Source: Candidatus Aenigmatarchaeota archaeon
GTDB lineage: Archaea > Aenigmatarchaeota > Aenigmatarchaeia > QMZP01
DNA length: 39,598 nt
NCBI GenBank assembly: GCA_015520105.1
Contig: WAQT01000033.1
Coordinates: forward strand, 1-39,598
Direction: 5' to 3'
The translations under genes and the position numbers were made by a program. This document shows positions 16,222 through 23,559 of the stretch, piece after piece. The notes beneath the pieces were generated by a model that was given only the letters and a program-made list of their open reading frames with translations, made no database searches and had not been told where the DNA came from. Position 1 is the first letter of the stretch. The number at the start of each line of letters is the position of its first letter.

Positions 16222-17712
16222 ATGAAGATGGGAGTTGTGGTGTCCACGATGGACGGGCCCTCCACGAGGAAGTTCTCCTTCGTGATAGACAAGGGAAGGA
16301 GCGTTAAGAGGGGACAGTTCGTGGAGCTGAAGGGAGAGCAGGGAAAGGTGATAGCGCGGGTGGACGACGTGATAAAGACCAACCGCTACTTCACGAGGCC
16401 GGAGTCTGTCAAGGAATACGAGAGTTCGGGAAAGCAGATGAGGGAGATATTCCCTGTGCATGACTGGGAGTACTTGGTCGCAGAGGCAAGCATACTCGGC
16501 ATCTATCGTGCTGGCGGGTTCGCGGACTCCCTCGTTCCTCCCTCTCCGGGAGAGGGCGTGTTCGAACCCTCCGAAGAGGTTCTCGTGAAGTTCTTCGGCC
16601 TCGACAAGGACGGCATAAACATAGGAAAGCTGAGCCATCATGATATAGACGTGAAGCTGAACGCGACCCGGCTTCTCCAGAAGCACCTCGCAATCCTCGC
16701 GATAAGCGGAGCCGGGAAATCGTTCCTGACTTCTGTCATGATAGAGGAGCTTCTTTCTAGGAAACCCGAACAGGGACAGCTTGCTGTGATAGTGATAGAC
16801 ACCCACGGGGAGTATACATCATTCGCTGACGACCCGAAGTTCTCGGAGAGGACGAGCGTGTTCCCTGTGTCTGAGATTCAGATAGGCCTCTCCAACCTCT
16901 CTCCAAGGGAACTCACCCGCTTCCTTGGAAAGCCGTCTGACGCTCAGGTGAGGGAGCTGGTGAAGATAATGAGGAGGATGGGCGGAAAGGGGTACGGAGT
17001 GAAGGACCTCATTGAGAAGGTCGAGGCGAGCGAGATGCCGGCCAAGACCAAGGAGGTTCTGGTATCCAGCCTTGAGGACCTTCTCTACACAGGAGTGTTC
17101 GGCGCGGCGGACTACCCCTCTCTTGATGATGTCGCGAAACAGGGAAAGCTCTCTGTGATAGACCTCTCCGAGACCACGAGTTTGAGGAAGAAGCAGATGA
17201 TAGTCTCCTATCTGGCAGCGAAGCTCTTTCACGCGAGGAGGCATGGCATGATACCGCCCTTCGTCCTCGTCCTCGAGGAGGCGCACCAGTACATTCCCGA
17301 GGGATCGAAGAAAGAGGAGGCCCTCGCAAGGGGGATAATGCAGACCATAGCGAGGGAGGGAAGGAAGTTCGGAGCGTCGTTATGTCTTGTCTCGCAAAGG
17401 CCGATACAGCTTTCCACCACTGTCCTCTCCCAGTGCAACACCCACATAATCCTGAGGATAACAAACCCCTACGACCTCGACCACATAGGAAGGTCTTCGG
17501 AGGGGCTGAACAGGGCAGTTCTGGACCAGATATCCTCCCTGCGCGTGGGGACTGCTCTCATAGTCGGCGAGGCGGTGAACCATCCCCTCTTCGTGAGCAT
17601 AAGAAAGAGGAAGTCAAAGGAGAGCGACAAGAACCTTCCTCTCGAGAAGGCCGCGGTGGAGTATTACAGGAAGATAACGCAGAAGCAGAAGGACGCCAAG
17701 GAGTTTATGTAG
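16222..17712 (+). CDS. herA: HerA bipolar DNA helicase
   Basis: HerA/FtsK-superfamily hexameric DNA translocase that works with NurA and Mre11-Rad50 in end resection. The 496-residue protein starts with the HAS beta-barrel domain (1-115), then the RecA-like ATPase with Walker A AISGAGKSF (160-168), the DTHGEY aspartate/histidine block (193-198), Walker B VLVLEEAHQY (348-357) and the sensor/arginine-finger region SQRPIQLS to LRITNP. No NurA, Mre11 or Rad50 gene is adjacent, unlike the common thermophile operon. A TTTATAAG box at 16184-16191 lies about 30 nt upstream. Start is ATG 16222 or 16228. Confidence 0.96.
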   Translation: MKMGVVVSTMDGPSTRKFSFVIDKGRSVKRGQFVELKGEQGKVIARVDDVIKTNRYFTRPESVKEYESSGKQMREIFPVHDWEYLVAEASILGIYRAGGFADSLVPPSPGEGVFEPSEEVLVKFFGLDKDGINIGKLSHHDIDVKLNATRLLQKHLAILAISGAGKSFLTSVMIEELLSRKPEQGQLAVIVIDTHGEYTSFADDPKFSERTSVFPVSEIQIGLSNLSPRELTRFLGKPSDAQVRELVKIMRRMGGKGYGVKDLIEKVEASEMPAKTKEVLVSSLEDLLYTGVFGAADYPSLDDVAKQGKLSVIDLSETTSLRKKQMIVSYLAAKLFHARRHGMIPPFVLVLEEAHQYIPEGSKKEEALARGIMQTIAREGRKFGASLCLVSQRPIQLSTTVLSQCNTHIILRITNPYDLDHIGRSSEGLNRAVLDQISSLRVGTALIVGEAVNHPLFVSIRKRKSKESDKNLPLEKAAVEYYRKITQKQKDAKEFM

Positions 17713-18597
17713 CTATCTTATCCTCTTTCTCGGGACGCCAGTCTTCAGTTCTGCTATAATGTTGGCGAGGAGTATCAGACCGCCGCCGAGGAATATCCCT
17801 GAAGGGACGCTCTCTCCCAGTATCAGAAAAGCGAGGAGGATTGAGGAAGCCGGCTCCACAAGCGTATCCAATATAGCGGCCCTTCCGGCGAAAACTGACT
17901 TCAGGCCCTTCGCATAGAACAGATAGCCGCCGAAGGTGAAGAGAACCACGCCGGAGACTCCTGCAAGCGTCCGGGCGTCCGGAGAGAGGCTCGCGCCCTC
18001 ATAGAGCAGGAAGGGAACAAGCATTAATGAGCCAAGGGCTAGCGGCCAGAACACGACATCCCAGAAATCCCTTCCATTTCTCTCAAAATGCCTCATGGAG
18101 ACAACGAATACCGAGTATCCCGCGGCCGAGAGAAGCGCGAACATGCTTCCCAGCGCCGCGTTCGGACCGAGGCCGGTTCCGGCTCCATATATGACATAGA
18201 CTCCGCACACAGCGAGAACAAGGGACAGCGCTCCGGCAGGACGAAGATTTTCCTTCAGGAAGACGTGCGCGAGAACTGCTGTGAACATCGAGTATGTGAA
18301 CACGAGGAATATCGCGGCGCCCACCGGCATCATGGCCATCGCCTTGATAAAGAAGCCCATTCCCACCGCAACCCCGAAGAATCCGGAAAGCGCGAGCAGG
18401 ATGAAGTCCCTCTTTCCGTGGGAAAGAATGCTCTCCTTTCCCCTTGCAGAGAGAACAAGAAGTATGAGAAGGGAGGATGCGCCTGTCCTTATCAGAGCGA
18501 GAAGAAACGGAGACGCCCCAGGAGTCGCGAATTTCACGGACACCGAAACAGCGCTCAGAAGAACATCCGCGATGACAAGAAGAACAAGGCCTCTCAT
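17713..18597 (-). CDS. EamA/DMT-superfamily transporter
   Basis: A 294-residue integral membrane protein with ten predicted helices arranged as two five-helix EamA repeats, and a short basic C-terminal tail (PRKRIR). Typical DMT features are a Pro/Gly-rich end to the first repeat (NLRPAGALSLVLAVCGVYVIY) and an equivalent second one (LAFLILGESVPSGIFLGGGLILLANI), with a Glu in the ninth-helix ExxP-type motif. Members export or import amino acids, sugars or other metabolites; the substrate cannot be told. It converges on herA and is divergent from tRNA-Arg. The ATG at 18595-18597 follows an A/T-rich stretch. Confidence 0.92.
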   Translation of the reverse strand: MRGLVLLVIADVLLSAVSVSVKFATPGASPFLLALIRTGASSLLILLVLSARGKESILSHGKRDFILLALSGFFGVAVGMGFFIKAMAMMPVGAAIFLVFTYSMFTAVLAHVFLKENLRPAGALSLVLAVCGVYVIYGAGTGLGPNAALGSMFALLSAAGYSVFVVSMRHFERNGRDFWDVVFWPLALGSLMLVPFLLYEGASLSPDARTLAGVSGVVLFTFGGYLFYAKGLKSVFAGRAAILDTLVEPASSILLAFLILGESVPSGIFLGGGLILLANIIAELKTGVPRKRIR

Positions 18598-18633
18598 GCA
18601 CTTTTATTAGTTGAGGAAATTAATAATCCTATC

Positions 18634-18746
18634 GGGCCCGTAGCTCAATCGGATGCCTGCCGGCGTATTTGGCGGTGCCGGTTTTCCGGGAATAGAGCGC
18701 TCGGCTTCGGACCGAGAGGTTGGGGGTTCGAGTCCTCCCGGGCTCA
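18634..18746 (+). tRNA. tRNA-Arg(UCG) with an intron-like insertion in the D loop
   Basis: Acceptor strands GGGCCCG (18634-18640) and CGGGCTC (18739-18745) pair fully with one G-U, and the discriminator is A746. D-stem GCTC (18643-18646) pairs with GAGC (18695-18698), anticodon stem CTCGG/CCGAG encloses loop CTTCGGA (anticodon UCG at 18707-18709), and T-stem GGGGG/CCTCC encloses TTCGAGT. The D loop is about 48 nt instead of 9-11, so about 37-39 nt (near 18655-18693) should be removed. One bulge-helix-bulge fit pairs UCGG (18649-18652) with CCGG (18686-18689), flanked by 3-nt bulges; the inner helix is weak, so the splice sites are uncertain. No CCA is encoded. Confidence 0.85.
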
Positions 18747-18747
18747 T
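18728..18747 (+). repeat. Left copy of tRNA-Arg 3'-end repeat (attL-like)
   Basis: The T-arm and acceptor end of tRNA-Arg. The 17 nt AGTCCTCCCGGGCTCAT (18731-18747) recur exactly at 20459-20475, and 19 of 20 match over 18728-18747 versus 20456-20475. A tRNA 3' end repeated at the far side of a compositionally distinct segment is the classic footprint of site-specific integration. Confidence 0.75.
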
Positions 18748-18972
18748 GAAGTTACTTCGAGGACTTGAGGTTAATTAGAGAGGAAAGGAGCGTGAAGGCA
18801 AAAATATACAGGATGGAAGAAGGCGATGAAGTTTCGATTGTGAGATTCAGGTTTTCATAGGTTTCAAGGGTTCCGAGGCATGTCTCGTCGAGAAGGTATA
18901 TTTTACACAAGACAAGGGACCTTATGAACTTATATTGAAAGGTTTTAATTTTTGCTGTCTAACATTTTGTTT

Positions 18973-19683
18973 ATGAAATATGTAGGAAGTATAGAAAAAT
19001 TCAGGGAAGAGCTAAAACAGAGAATTGGAGATAAATTAACAGCTTTGATAGTTTATGGTTCATGTGCAAATGGAACACCAGACGAATTCAGTGATATTGA
19101 TCTATGTGTTATTGTTAAAGATAAGAATGCAAAAACACTTGATGAAATAAGAAAATCATCCAAGACTGTGGAAAAGAGACCTTTCGTGGTTGTAATCGAC
19201 GAGAAGGAATTCGAGAGGAATATAAGAGCGGGAGACGTCTTCTACAAACACGAAGTTCTGCAAAAAGGAAAAATATCTTATGAAAGGGATGAGTATGTGT
19301 CACGGTTGCAAGATTGTATGAAATCAATGGAAGCTGATTTTGAATTGAACCAAGAGATTCAAAAAGAGCGGTACAATTATGAGAAGATTGGTTTTATGTG
19401 CGAGATGGAAAACGCTTTGGAAAGGCTTGTGTGGTGTTTCAGCGACCTTGTATACTTTAGACTTGCACAGACTCAAAAGGAACCTCAAGGGGTGGAAGAG
19501 GTGCCTTTCCTTATGGAGAGTGACGAAATTCTCATGGAATATGCCACGGACTTCATAAGAATTCGGGATCTATATAAAACATTTCGACACAGAAGAGGTG
19601 AATTTCCTTTCGAGGAATTAGGACGTTTCGTTAAACGGTTGCAGCAAATGGAAGACGAGATATTCAGGAGCGTGTCTAATTAA
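18973..19683 (+). CDS. Nucleotidyltransferase (MNT) protein with HEPN-like C-terminal domain
   Basis: A 236-residue protein. The N-terminal domain is a minimal nucleotidyltransferase: GS at 29-30 in VYGSCANGTPDEFSDIDL, with metal-binding Asp41 and Asp43. The C-terminal half is helical and ends with RIRDLYKTFRHRRGEFPFEEL, which resembles an R...H HEPN/DUF86 signature, so toxin-like and antitoxin-like modules may be fused in one chain (inference). I chose ATG 18973; an upstream TTG at 18952 is in frame, but a TTTTAATTTTT box at about 18943 fits a leaderless start at 18973. It is A/T-rich relative to the host and lies inside the tRNA-bounded element. Confidence 0.75.
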   Translation: MKYVGSIEKFREELKQRIGDKLTALIVYGSCANGTPDEFSDIDLCVIVKDKNAKTLDEIRKSSKTVEKRPFVVVIDEKEFERNIRAGDVFYKHEVLQKGKISYERDEYVSRLQDCMKSMEADFELNQEIQKERYNYEKIGFMCEMENALERLVWCFSDLVYFRLAQTQKEPQGVEEVPFLMESDEILMEYATDFIRIRDLYKTFRHRRGEFPFEELGRFVKRLQQMEDEIFRSVSN

Positions 19684-19779
19684 TCTCTCCAAACCCATAT
19701 TATAAAGAGGGGTGATGCGAATCCGTACGGGCTGGATACCCACTTGTTTTGTTGAAAAATCTTTGTAAGGAGGTCAGCC

Positions 19780-19992
19780 ATGAGTGTACCTGTAAAACCA
19801 TTTGAACGTATTAACGGTCCTCTCAACGGCCCTGGCTACTCTTACGAATCTTGTGATGGGTATATGATTGATCGTTTCCGTTTCGATCCCGGACACCCAG
19901 GTTACCCAGATCCGCACATCAATTTTGAGCAGTTTGTCCAGAGCGGTGGCAGGTTCGATAGGATTGTGAACAGGCACATCCCTCACAAGTAA
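19780..19992 (+). CDS. 70-residue protein of unknown function, probably foreign
   Basis: I do not recognise this protein. It is rich in Pro, Gly, Phe, Asp and His, with a striking GHPGYPDPHINFEQF core and terminal NRHIPHK. The histidines and aspartates could bind metal or form a small enzyme site, which is inference. A strong Shine-Dalgarno (AAGGAGGTCAGCC) precedes ATG 19780, a TATAAAG box lies at about 19701-19708, and an intrinsic-terminator-like hairpin follows the stop. Arginine is often CGT, unlike the host genes. Bacterial-style signals and codons suggest transfer. It lies within the tRNA-Arg element. Confidence 0.65.
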   Translation: MSVPVKPFERINGPLNGPGYSYESCDGYMIDRFRFDPGHPGYPDPHINFEQFVQSGGRFDRIVNRHIPHK

Positions 19993-19998
19993 TGCCCA

Positions 19999-20036
19999 GG
20001 GGTGGGGTGTTTCGTCATCCCCACCCCCAAATTTTT
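19999..20036 (+). terminator. Intrinsic-terminator-like hairpin
   Basis: GGGGTGGGG (19999-20007) pairs perfectly with CCCCACCCC (20019-20027) around an 11-nt loop, followed by CAAATTTTTAAG. A 9-bp GC-rich stem plus T-run just after the 70-residue gene is the bacterial rho-independent layout; none of the host genes around it has one so clear. Confidence 0.75.
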
Positions 20037-20061
20037 AAGTTTTAAGTTTTCAATTTGAAAC

Positions 20062-20409
20062 ATGGAAAAGATGGTTGCAGAGTCTCTGATTAAGAAGGGT
20101 GGTGCTGTTAGAATCAGGGTAAGGATGATGGATGGCGTACATCGATATCTCATAGGTTTTCTCTATGATATGGAGAAATGGGATGAAAAAAATCTAGAGA
20201 TTATTAGAAACGATCTGGACATGGATTTTGAGAATATCGAACCCTTCGAGGATTACTATCATATAAAAGGAAAGAAATACGATATACATATCATAGTGAT
20301 TGGGGGTAAGCGGGGTGATATTGAGATGGTAATATCTCCTCTGGACTCAGAGGCAATGTCTTCTTTGCTTGAACGAATTAAAGAGTATTTTGTGGTAAAA
20401 TCATATTAA
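20062..20409 (+). CDS. 115-residue protein of unknown function
   Basis: I do not recognise this protein. It is predicted to be alpha-beta, with strands around RIRVRMMDG and YDIHIIVIGG, a DxDxDFxxIEPFEDYY acidic centre, and a final helix (SEAMSSLLERIKEYF). It has A/T-rich codon use like the MNT gene on the same segment. It sits between the terminator-like hairpin and the right-hand tRNA-end repeat, so it is probable element cargo. An A/T-rich box (TTAAGTTTTAAGTTTTCAA) lies 10-30 nt upstream of ATG 20062. Confidence 0.6.
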   Translation: MEKMVAESLIKKGGAVRIRVRMMDGVHRYLIGFLYDMEKWDEKNLEIIRNDLDMDFENIEPFEDYYHIKGKKYDIHIIVIGGKRGDIEMVISPLDSEAMSSLLERIKEYFVVKSY

Positions 20410-20455
20410 GAAAGTTCATTTTATTTTGTTTTGTCAAATTTACGGGATACAAGGC

Positions 20456-20475
20456 TCAAGTCCTCCCGGGCTCAT
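20456..20475 (+). repeat. Right copy of tRNA-Arg 3'-end repeat (attR-like)
   Basis: TCAAGTCCTCCCGGGCTCAT differs by one base from the T-arm/acceptor end of tRNA-Arg at 18728-18747. No tRNA body precedes it, so it is an orphan tRNA end. It lies 1,728 nt from the left copy, directly upstream of the proS promoter (TTTTTTATAT at about 20510-20519). Confidence 0.75.
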
Positions 20476-20548
20476 TGCAGTCTCACAAGAGAGGCCTGCA
20501 GACGTAACGTTTTTTATATCTGCCGGACAACAGATAACCGGTGCTGGC

Positions 20549-22015
20549 ATGAGCGAGCAGAGAGAGGACATAGGCATTTCCCACAGCAAGAGCGAGTTCT
20601 CGGAATGGTTTTCGGAGGTGATAGCGAAGGCCGAGCTTTCGGACCTGCGCTACAACGTCAAGGGATTCGTGGTGTTCAGGCCGTGGTCAGTCCTCGCGAT
20701 GGAGGAGATGTACAGGCTCCTTGAGAAGGAGCTTAGAAGGAAAGGACATCTCCCGGTCTGGTTCCCTGCGGTTATACCCGAGGAGAACTTCGAGAAGGAG
20801 GCGGAGCACGTGGAGGGTTTCACCCCGGAGGTGTTCTGGGTCACGCATGCCGGAAACAAAAAACTGGAGAAGCGCCTTGCTCTTAGGCCGACCTCAGAGA
20901 CTGCGATGTACAGCATGTATTCTATATGGATAAGGTCGTGGAGGGATCTTCCCCTCAAACTATATCAAAGGGCTCAGGTGTGGAGGTACGAAACCAAGGC
21001 GACGAGGCCTTTCATACGCTCCAGGGAGTTTCACTGGATAGAGGCGCACGACGCTTTCGCGACTCTCGAGGAGGCCGAGGCGCAGGTCAGGGAGGACATG
21101 GACACCACCGAAAAGGTGATGCACCAGCAGTTCGGAGTGCCGTTCATATTCATGAAGAGGCCGGAATGGGACAAGTTCGCAGGAGCTGTTTATACCTACG
21201 CTGCTGACAGCCTGATGCCGGACGGAAGAATAATACAGCAGCCTTCTACGCACCTTCTTGGCCAGAACTTCTCCAAGCCCTTCGGAGTGAAGTTCAGGGA
21301 CAAGGAGGGAAAAGAAAGGTTTGCGTGGCAGACCTGCTACGGCCCCGCTGTCTCCAGGATATTCGCTTCGGTGATAGCGCTGCACGGAGACGACCGGGGT
21401 TTGAGGTTCCCGTTCTCCATAGCTCCCGTGCAGGTTGTGATAGTTCCTATAGCTTCCGACAGAAGCAAGGAGGTTATGAAGGCTTGCAGGAAGGTCATGG
21501 AACTCCTTCTTGAGAAGGATGTGAGGGTTCTCCTTGACGACTCCGAGAACACACCGGGCTGGAAGTTCAACCAGTGGGAGATGAAGGGAGTCCCGATACG
21601 CTTGGAGATAGGCCCGAAGGAGGCTGAAGGAGGATTCGCCACGCTGGTCAGGAGGGATAGCGGAGAAAAAAAGAAGGTTTCTCTGGAGAAGCTGGTTGAA
21701 ACGGTTAAGAAAGAGGGAGAGAGCATCACATCGAACCTTGTCAATGAGGCCGATGCGTTCTTCAGGAGGAACATGAGGAAGGCGTCAAACTGGGAGGAGC
21801 TTGAGAAGGAGATATCGAAAGGCGGGTTTGTGCGCGCGCCGTTCTGCTCAACAGGAATAGAGGGCGTGCCCTGCGCAGAAAAAATAAAGGAGAAGCTTCA
21901 CGGAGACGTGAGGGGCGAGAGGGCCGACAGGAAGGAAAGGCCCTCAAAAGGAGAGAGATGCGTCTCCTGCGGAAAGCCTGCCGGAGCGATAGTCTACATC
22001 GGAAGGCAGTATTGA
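20549..22015 (+). CDS. proS: Prolyl-tRNA synthetase, archaeal/eukaryotic type
   Basis: Class II synthetase charging tRNA-Pro. The 488-residue form lacks the bacterial editing insert and matches archaeal ProRS. Landmarks are motif 1 region VFRPWSVLAMEEMYR, the TSET loop in LRPTSETAMY, motif 2 RAQVWRYETKATRPFIRSREFHW, motif 3 with GDDRGLRFPFSIAP, a His-tRS-like anticodon domain, and a C-terminal zinc-type domain (Cys pairs FCSTG...PCAEK and CVSCGKP) ending in the family's C-terminal Tyr. I chose ATG 20549, about 30 nt after a TTTATAT box; longer readings would start in the orphan tRNA repeat. Its last 72 nt overlap the convergent small gene on the other strand. Confidence 0.97.
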   Translation: MSEQREDIGISHSKSEFSEWFSEVIAKAELSDLRYNVKGFVVFRPWSVLAMEEMYRLLEKELRRKGHLPVWFPAVIPEENFEKEAEHVEGFTPEVFWVTHAGNKKLEKRLALRPTSETAMYSMYSIWIRSWRDLPLKLYQRAQVWRYETKATRPFIRSREFHWIEAHDAFATLEEAEAQVREDMDTTEKVMHQQFGVPFIFMKRPEWDKFAGAVYTYAADSLMPDGRIIQQPSTHLLGQNFSKPFGVKFRDKEGKERFAWQTCYGPAVSRIFASVIALHGDDRGLRFPFSIAPVQVVIVPIASDRSKEVMKACRKVMELLLEKDVRVLLDDSENTPGWKFNQWEMKGVPIRLEIGPKEAEGGFATLVRRDSGEKKKVSLEKLVETVKKEGESITSNLVNEADAFFRRNMRKASNWEELEKEISKGGFVRAPFCSTGIEGVPCAEKIKEKLHGDVRGERADRKERPSKGERCVSCGKPAGAIVYIGRQY

Positions 22016-22381
22016 TTCATCCTTTGTTTCTACATACTCTATGGGAATGCCCCATTCATCGGCTATCCGGGACAGCATCTCCGAGACGTCATGCACATTA
22101 TGGCAGCACTCAAGCTTTCCTGTGGTTATCATCCTGGCCGGGACGCTCCTTTTCCTCGACAGGACAAGCGTGCCCACGGATTCCGCAGACTCAAGCCTTG
22201 AATAGTCGGTTGTCCCGAAGAACTTCTCCCAGAAACCGTAAACGCTCCTGCAGTGGACAGTCCCGGTTCCCGGCAGTATGTCCTTTAAGCTCTCGTAATC
22301 CTCCCGGGTGCCGACAAAAAGCACCCTGTCGGAAGTGTAGGCGCTTCCAACGTCCGGGTCTTCGTATATGCTCTTTCTCAT
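21944..22381 (-). CDS. 145-residue protein of unknown function overlapping proS 3' end
   Basis: I do not recognise this protein. It looks alpha-beta with a start RVLFVGTREDYESLKDIL that could be a Rossmann-like beta-alpha unit, and a CCHNVHDVSEML segment holding two Cys and a His. A strong Shine-Dalgarno (GAGGTGATTTC directly before ATG) supports translation. The C-terminal 23 codons run antisense into proS, an unusually long convergent overlap. The overlapped tail (Ser/Ala/Gly-rich) may be a late extension. It is divergent from the Era-like GTPase. Confidence 0.65.
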   Translation of the reverse strand: MRKSIYEDPDVGSAYTSDRVLFVGTREDYESLKDILPGTGTVHCRSVYGFWEKFFGTTDYSRLESAESVGTLVLSRKRSVPARMITTGKLECCHNVHDVSEMLSRIADEWGIPIEYVETKDESILPSDVDYRSGRLSAGDASLSF

Positions 22382-22502
22382 GAAATCACCTCATAAATAG
22401 TGGCATTAAACTTTTAAGTGTATATCTCTCCGGAATCGCACTGCGGGAGATTTATAAATACAGCCTTCACAATATACTAAAACCGTTTCAAGAGGGTTTC
22501 TG

Positions 22503-23144
22503 ATGGTAGTGAGGCATTTCAGGGTGATGAAGAACAGGATAGGTTCTTTGATACGCTCCCTGTTCAGGAAGAGGAAGGAGATAAAGATAGGCCTCTACGG
22601 CCCTGTGAACTCAGGGAAGACCACGCTCGCGAACAGGATATGCATGGACTGGCTCGGGGAGGAGCTTGGAGTCGCTTCCGTCGTTCCCCATGAGACCAGG
22701 GAGATACAGATGAAGGAGAGCGTGACCATAGAGGAGGACGGAAAGAAGCTCACGTTCAACCTCGTGGACACTCCCGGAATAGCGACGAAGATAGACTTCG
22801 AGGACTTCGTAAAGGCCGGCCTCAAGAAGAAAGAGGCAAAGGAGAGAGCGAGAGAAGCGACAAAGGGCGTGATAGAGGCCATAAAGTGGCTGGACAAGAT
22901 GGACCTCGTGCTTGTCGTGCTAGACTCCACCAAGGACCCGGTCAATCAGGTTAACATAACCATTCTAGGAAACCTGGATGCAAGGGACATACCAGTCATA
23001 ATCGTCGGGAACAAGATAGACCTGAAAAACTCCAACCTTGCGCTGATAAGGAACGCATTCCCGAAGTACAAGATAGTCGGCATAAGCGCGAAGACAGGAG
23101 AGAACATAAAGGAATTGTATAAAGCTCTGCTGAGGGAACTATGA
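22503..23144 (+). CDS. Era-like small GTPase
   Basis: A 213-residue TRAFAC-class GTPase. G1 GPVNSGKTT (about 33-41), a Thr-containing switch I, G3 DTPG (about 89-92), G4 GNKID (about 173-177) and G5 ISAK (about 195-198). A short basic N-terminus (RSLFRKRKE) precedes the G domain and there is no KH domain, so it is not a canonical Era. In archaea such GTPases commonly neighbour DUF2073 genes, as here, where stop and start overlap by ATGA. A role in ribosome or RNA biology is often proposed but unproven. TTTATAAATA at about 22450 is the likely promoter. Confidence 0.9.
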   Translation: MVVRHFRVMKNRIGSLIRSLFRKRKEIKIGLYGPVNSGKTTLANRICMDWLGEELGVASVVPHETREIQMKESVTIEEDGKKLTFNLVDTPGIATKIDFEDFVKAGLKKKEAKERAREATKGVIEAIKWLDKMDLVLVVLDSTKDPVNQVNITILGNLDARDIPVIIVGNKIDLKNSNLALIRNAFPKYKIVGISAKTGENIKELYKALLREL

Positions 23145-23503
23145 AGGAGAAGAACCTTAGGATAAAGTTCGTGCCGTACGAGAAGCTCAAGGAGCAGAAG
23201 TTCAACGGCATAATAAGGGACCTGAAACACAACACGATAATAATGGTGGATGCCAAGCTCAATGCCAAGGAGGAGGCGCAGATAATAGCCGAGACCATGA
23301 GGAACGTCTCCGAGGACTTCTCGGGAATAGAGTTCGGCTCCATAGACCTGGGAGCAGAGAGCGGAAAAGGGAACCTCTCGAAGATAAAGGGCGCGCTTAT
23401 AGAGAGGATAATAGGAAGAAAGAGGGGAGTGACGATAATAGGCCCCGCCAACGTGGTCAGAAAGATAAAGAAAAACCCCAAGGAGCTGCTTTTGCATTTG
23501 TAA
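23141..23503 (+). CDS. DUF2073 family protein
   Basis: A 120-residue alpha-beta protein matching the archaeal DUF2073 (COG3365) family by length, by its position overlapping an Era-like GTPase gene, and by segments such as RIKFVPYEKL near the N-terminus, DAKLNAKEEAQIIAETM in the middle, and a C-terminal RGVTIIGPANVVRKIKKNP. The 4-nt overlap with the GTPase indicates translational coupling. Function unknown; it probably acts with the GTPase. Confidence 0.7.
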   Translation: MKEKNLRIKFVPYEKLKEQKFNGIIRDLKHNTIIMVDAKLNAKEEAQIIAETMRNVSEDFSGIEFGSIDLGAESGKGNLSKIKGALIERIIGRKRGVTIIGPANVVRKIKKNPKELLLHL

Positions 23504-23559
23504 CCACAGCGCCCGCCTCAGGGCCAACTAATAAATTCCGCCTTTGAGAATAAGATTAT

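Larger units (their letters stand above)
18748..20475. mobile_element. Putative integrated element in the 3' end of tRNA-Arg
   Basis: A 1.73-kb segment bounded by the tRNA-Arg 3' end and a second copy of the same 17-20 nt. It is visibly more A/T-rich than its surroundings and holds an MNT-HEPN-like protein, a 70-residue protein with CGT arginine codons unlike the AGG/AGA-biased host genes, an intrinsic-terminator-like hairpin and a 115-residue unknown. No integrase gene is visible, so it is a remnant, a satellite, or a cassette mobilised in trans. Positions 18748-18972 hold no convincing gene, only a degenerate stretch with weak similarity to the metallophosphoesterase tail. Confidence 0.6.

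Noticed and set aside
18088..18768. 226-codon plus-strand frame across the EamA gene and tRNA-Arg
   Set aside because: It is antisense to a clear ten-helix transporter and runs through the tRNA; the product is a charged, low-complexity sequence.
18763..18936. Minus-strand hydrophobic frame between tRNA-Arg and the MNT gene
   Set aside because: No ATG/GTG start with a ribosome-binding site; only a short stretch resembles another protein tail. Treated as degenerate.
19774..19986. 70-codon minus-strand frame mirroring the small GHPGYPDPHINF gene
   Set aside because: No ribosome-binding site or promoter on that strand, whereas the plus strand has a strong Shine-Dalgarno and a terminator.
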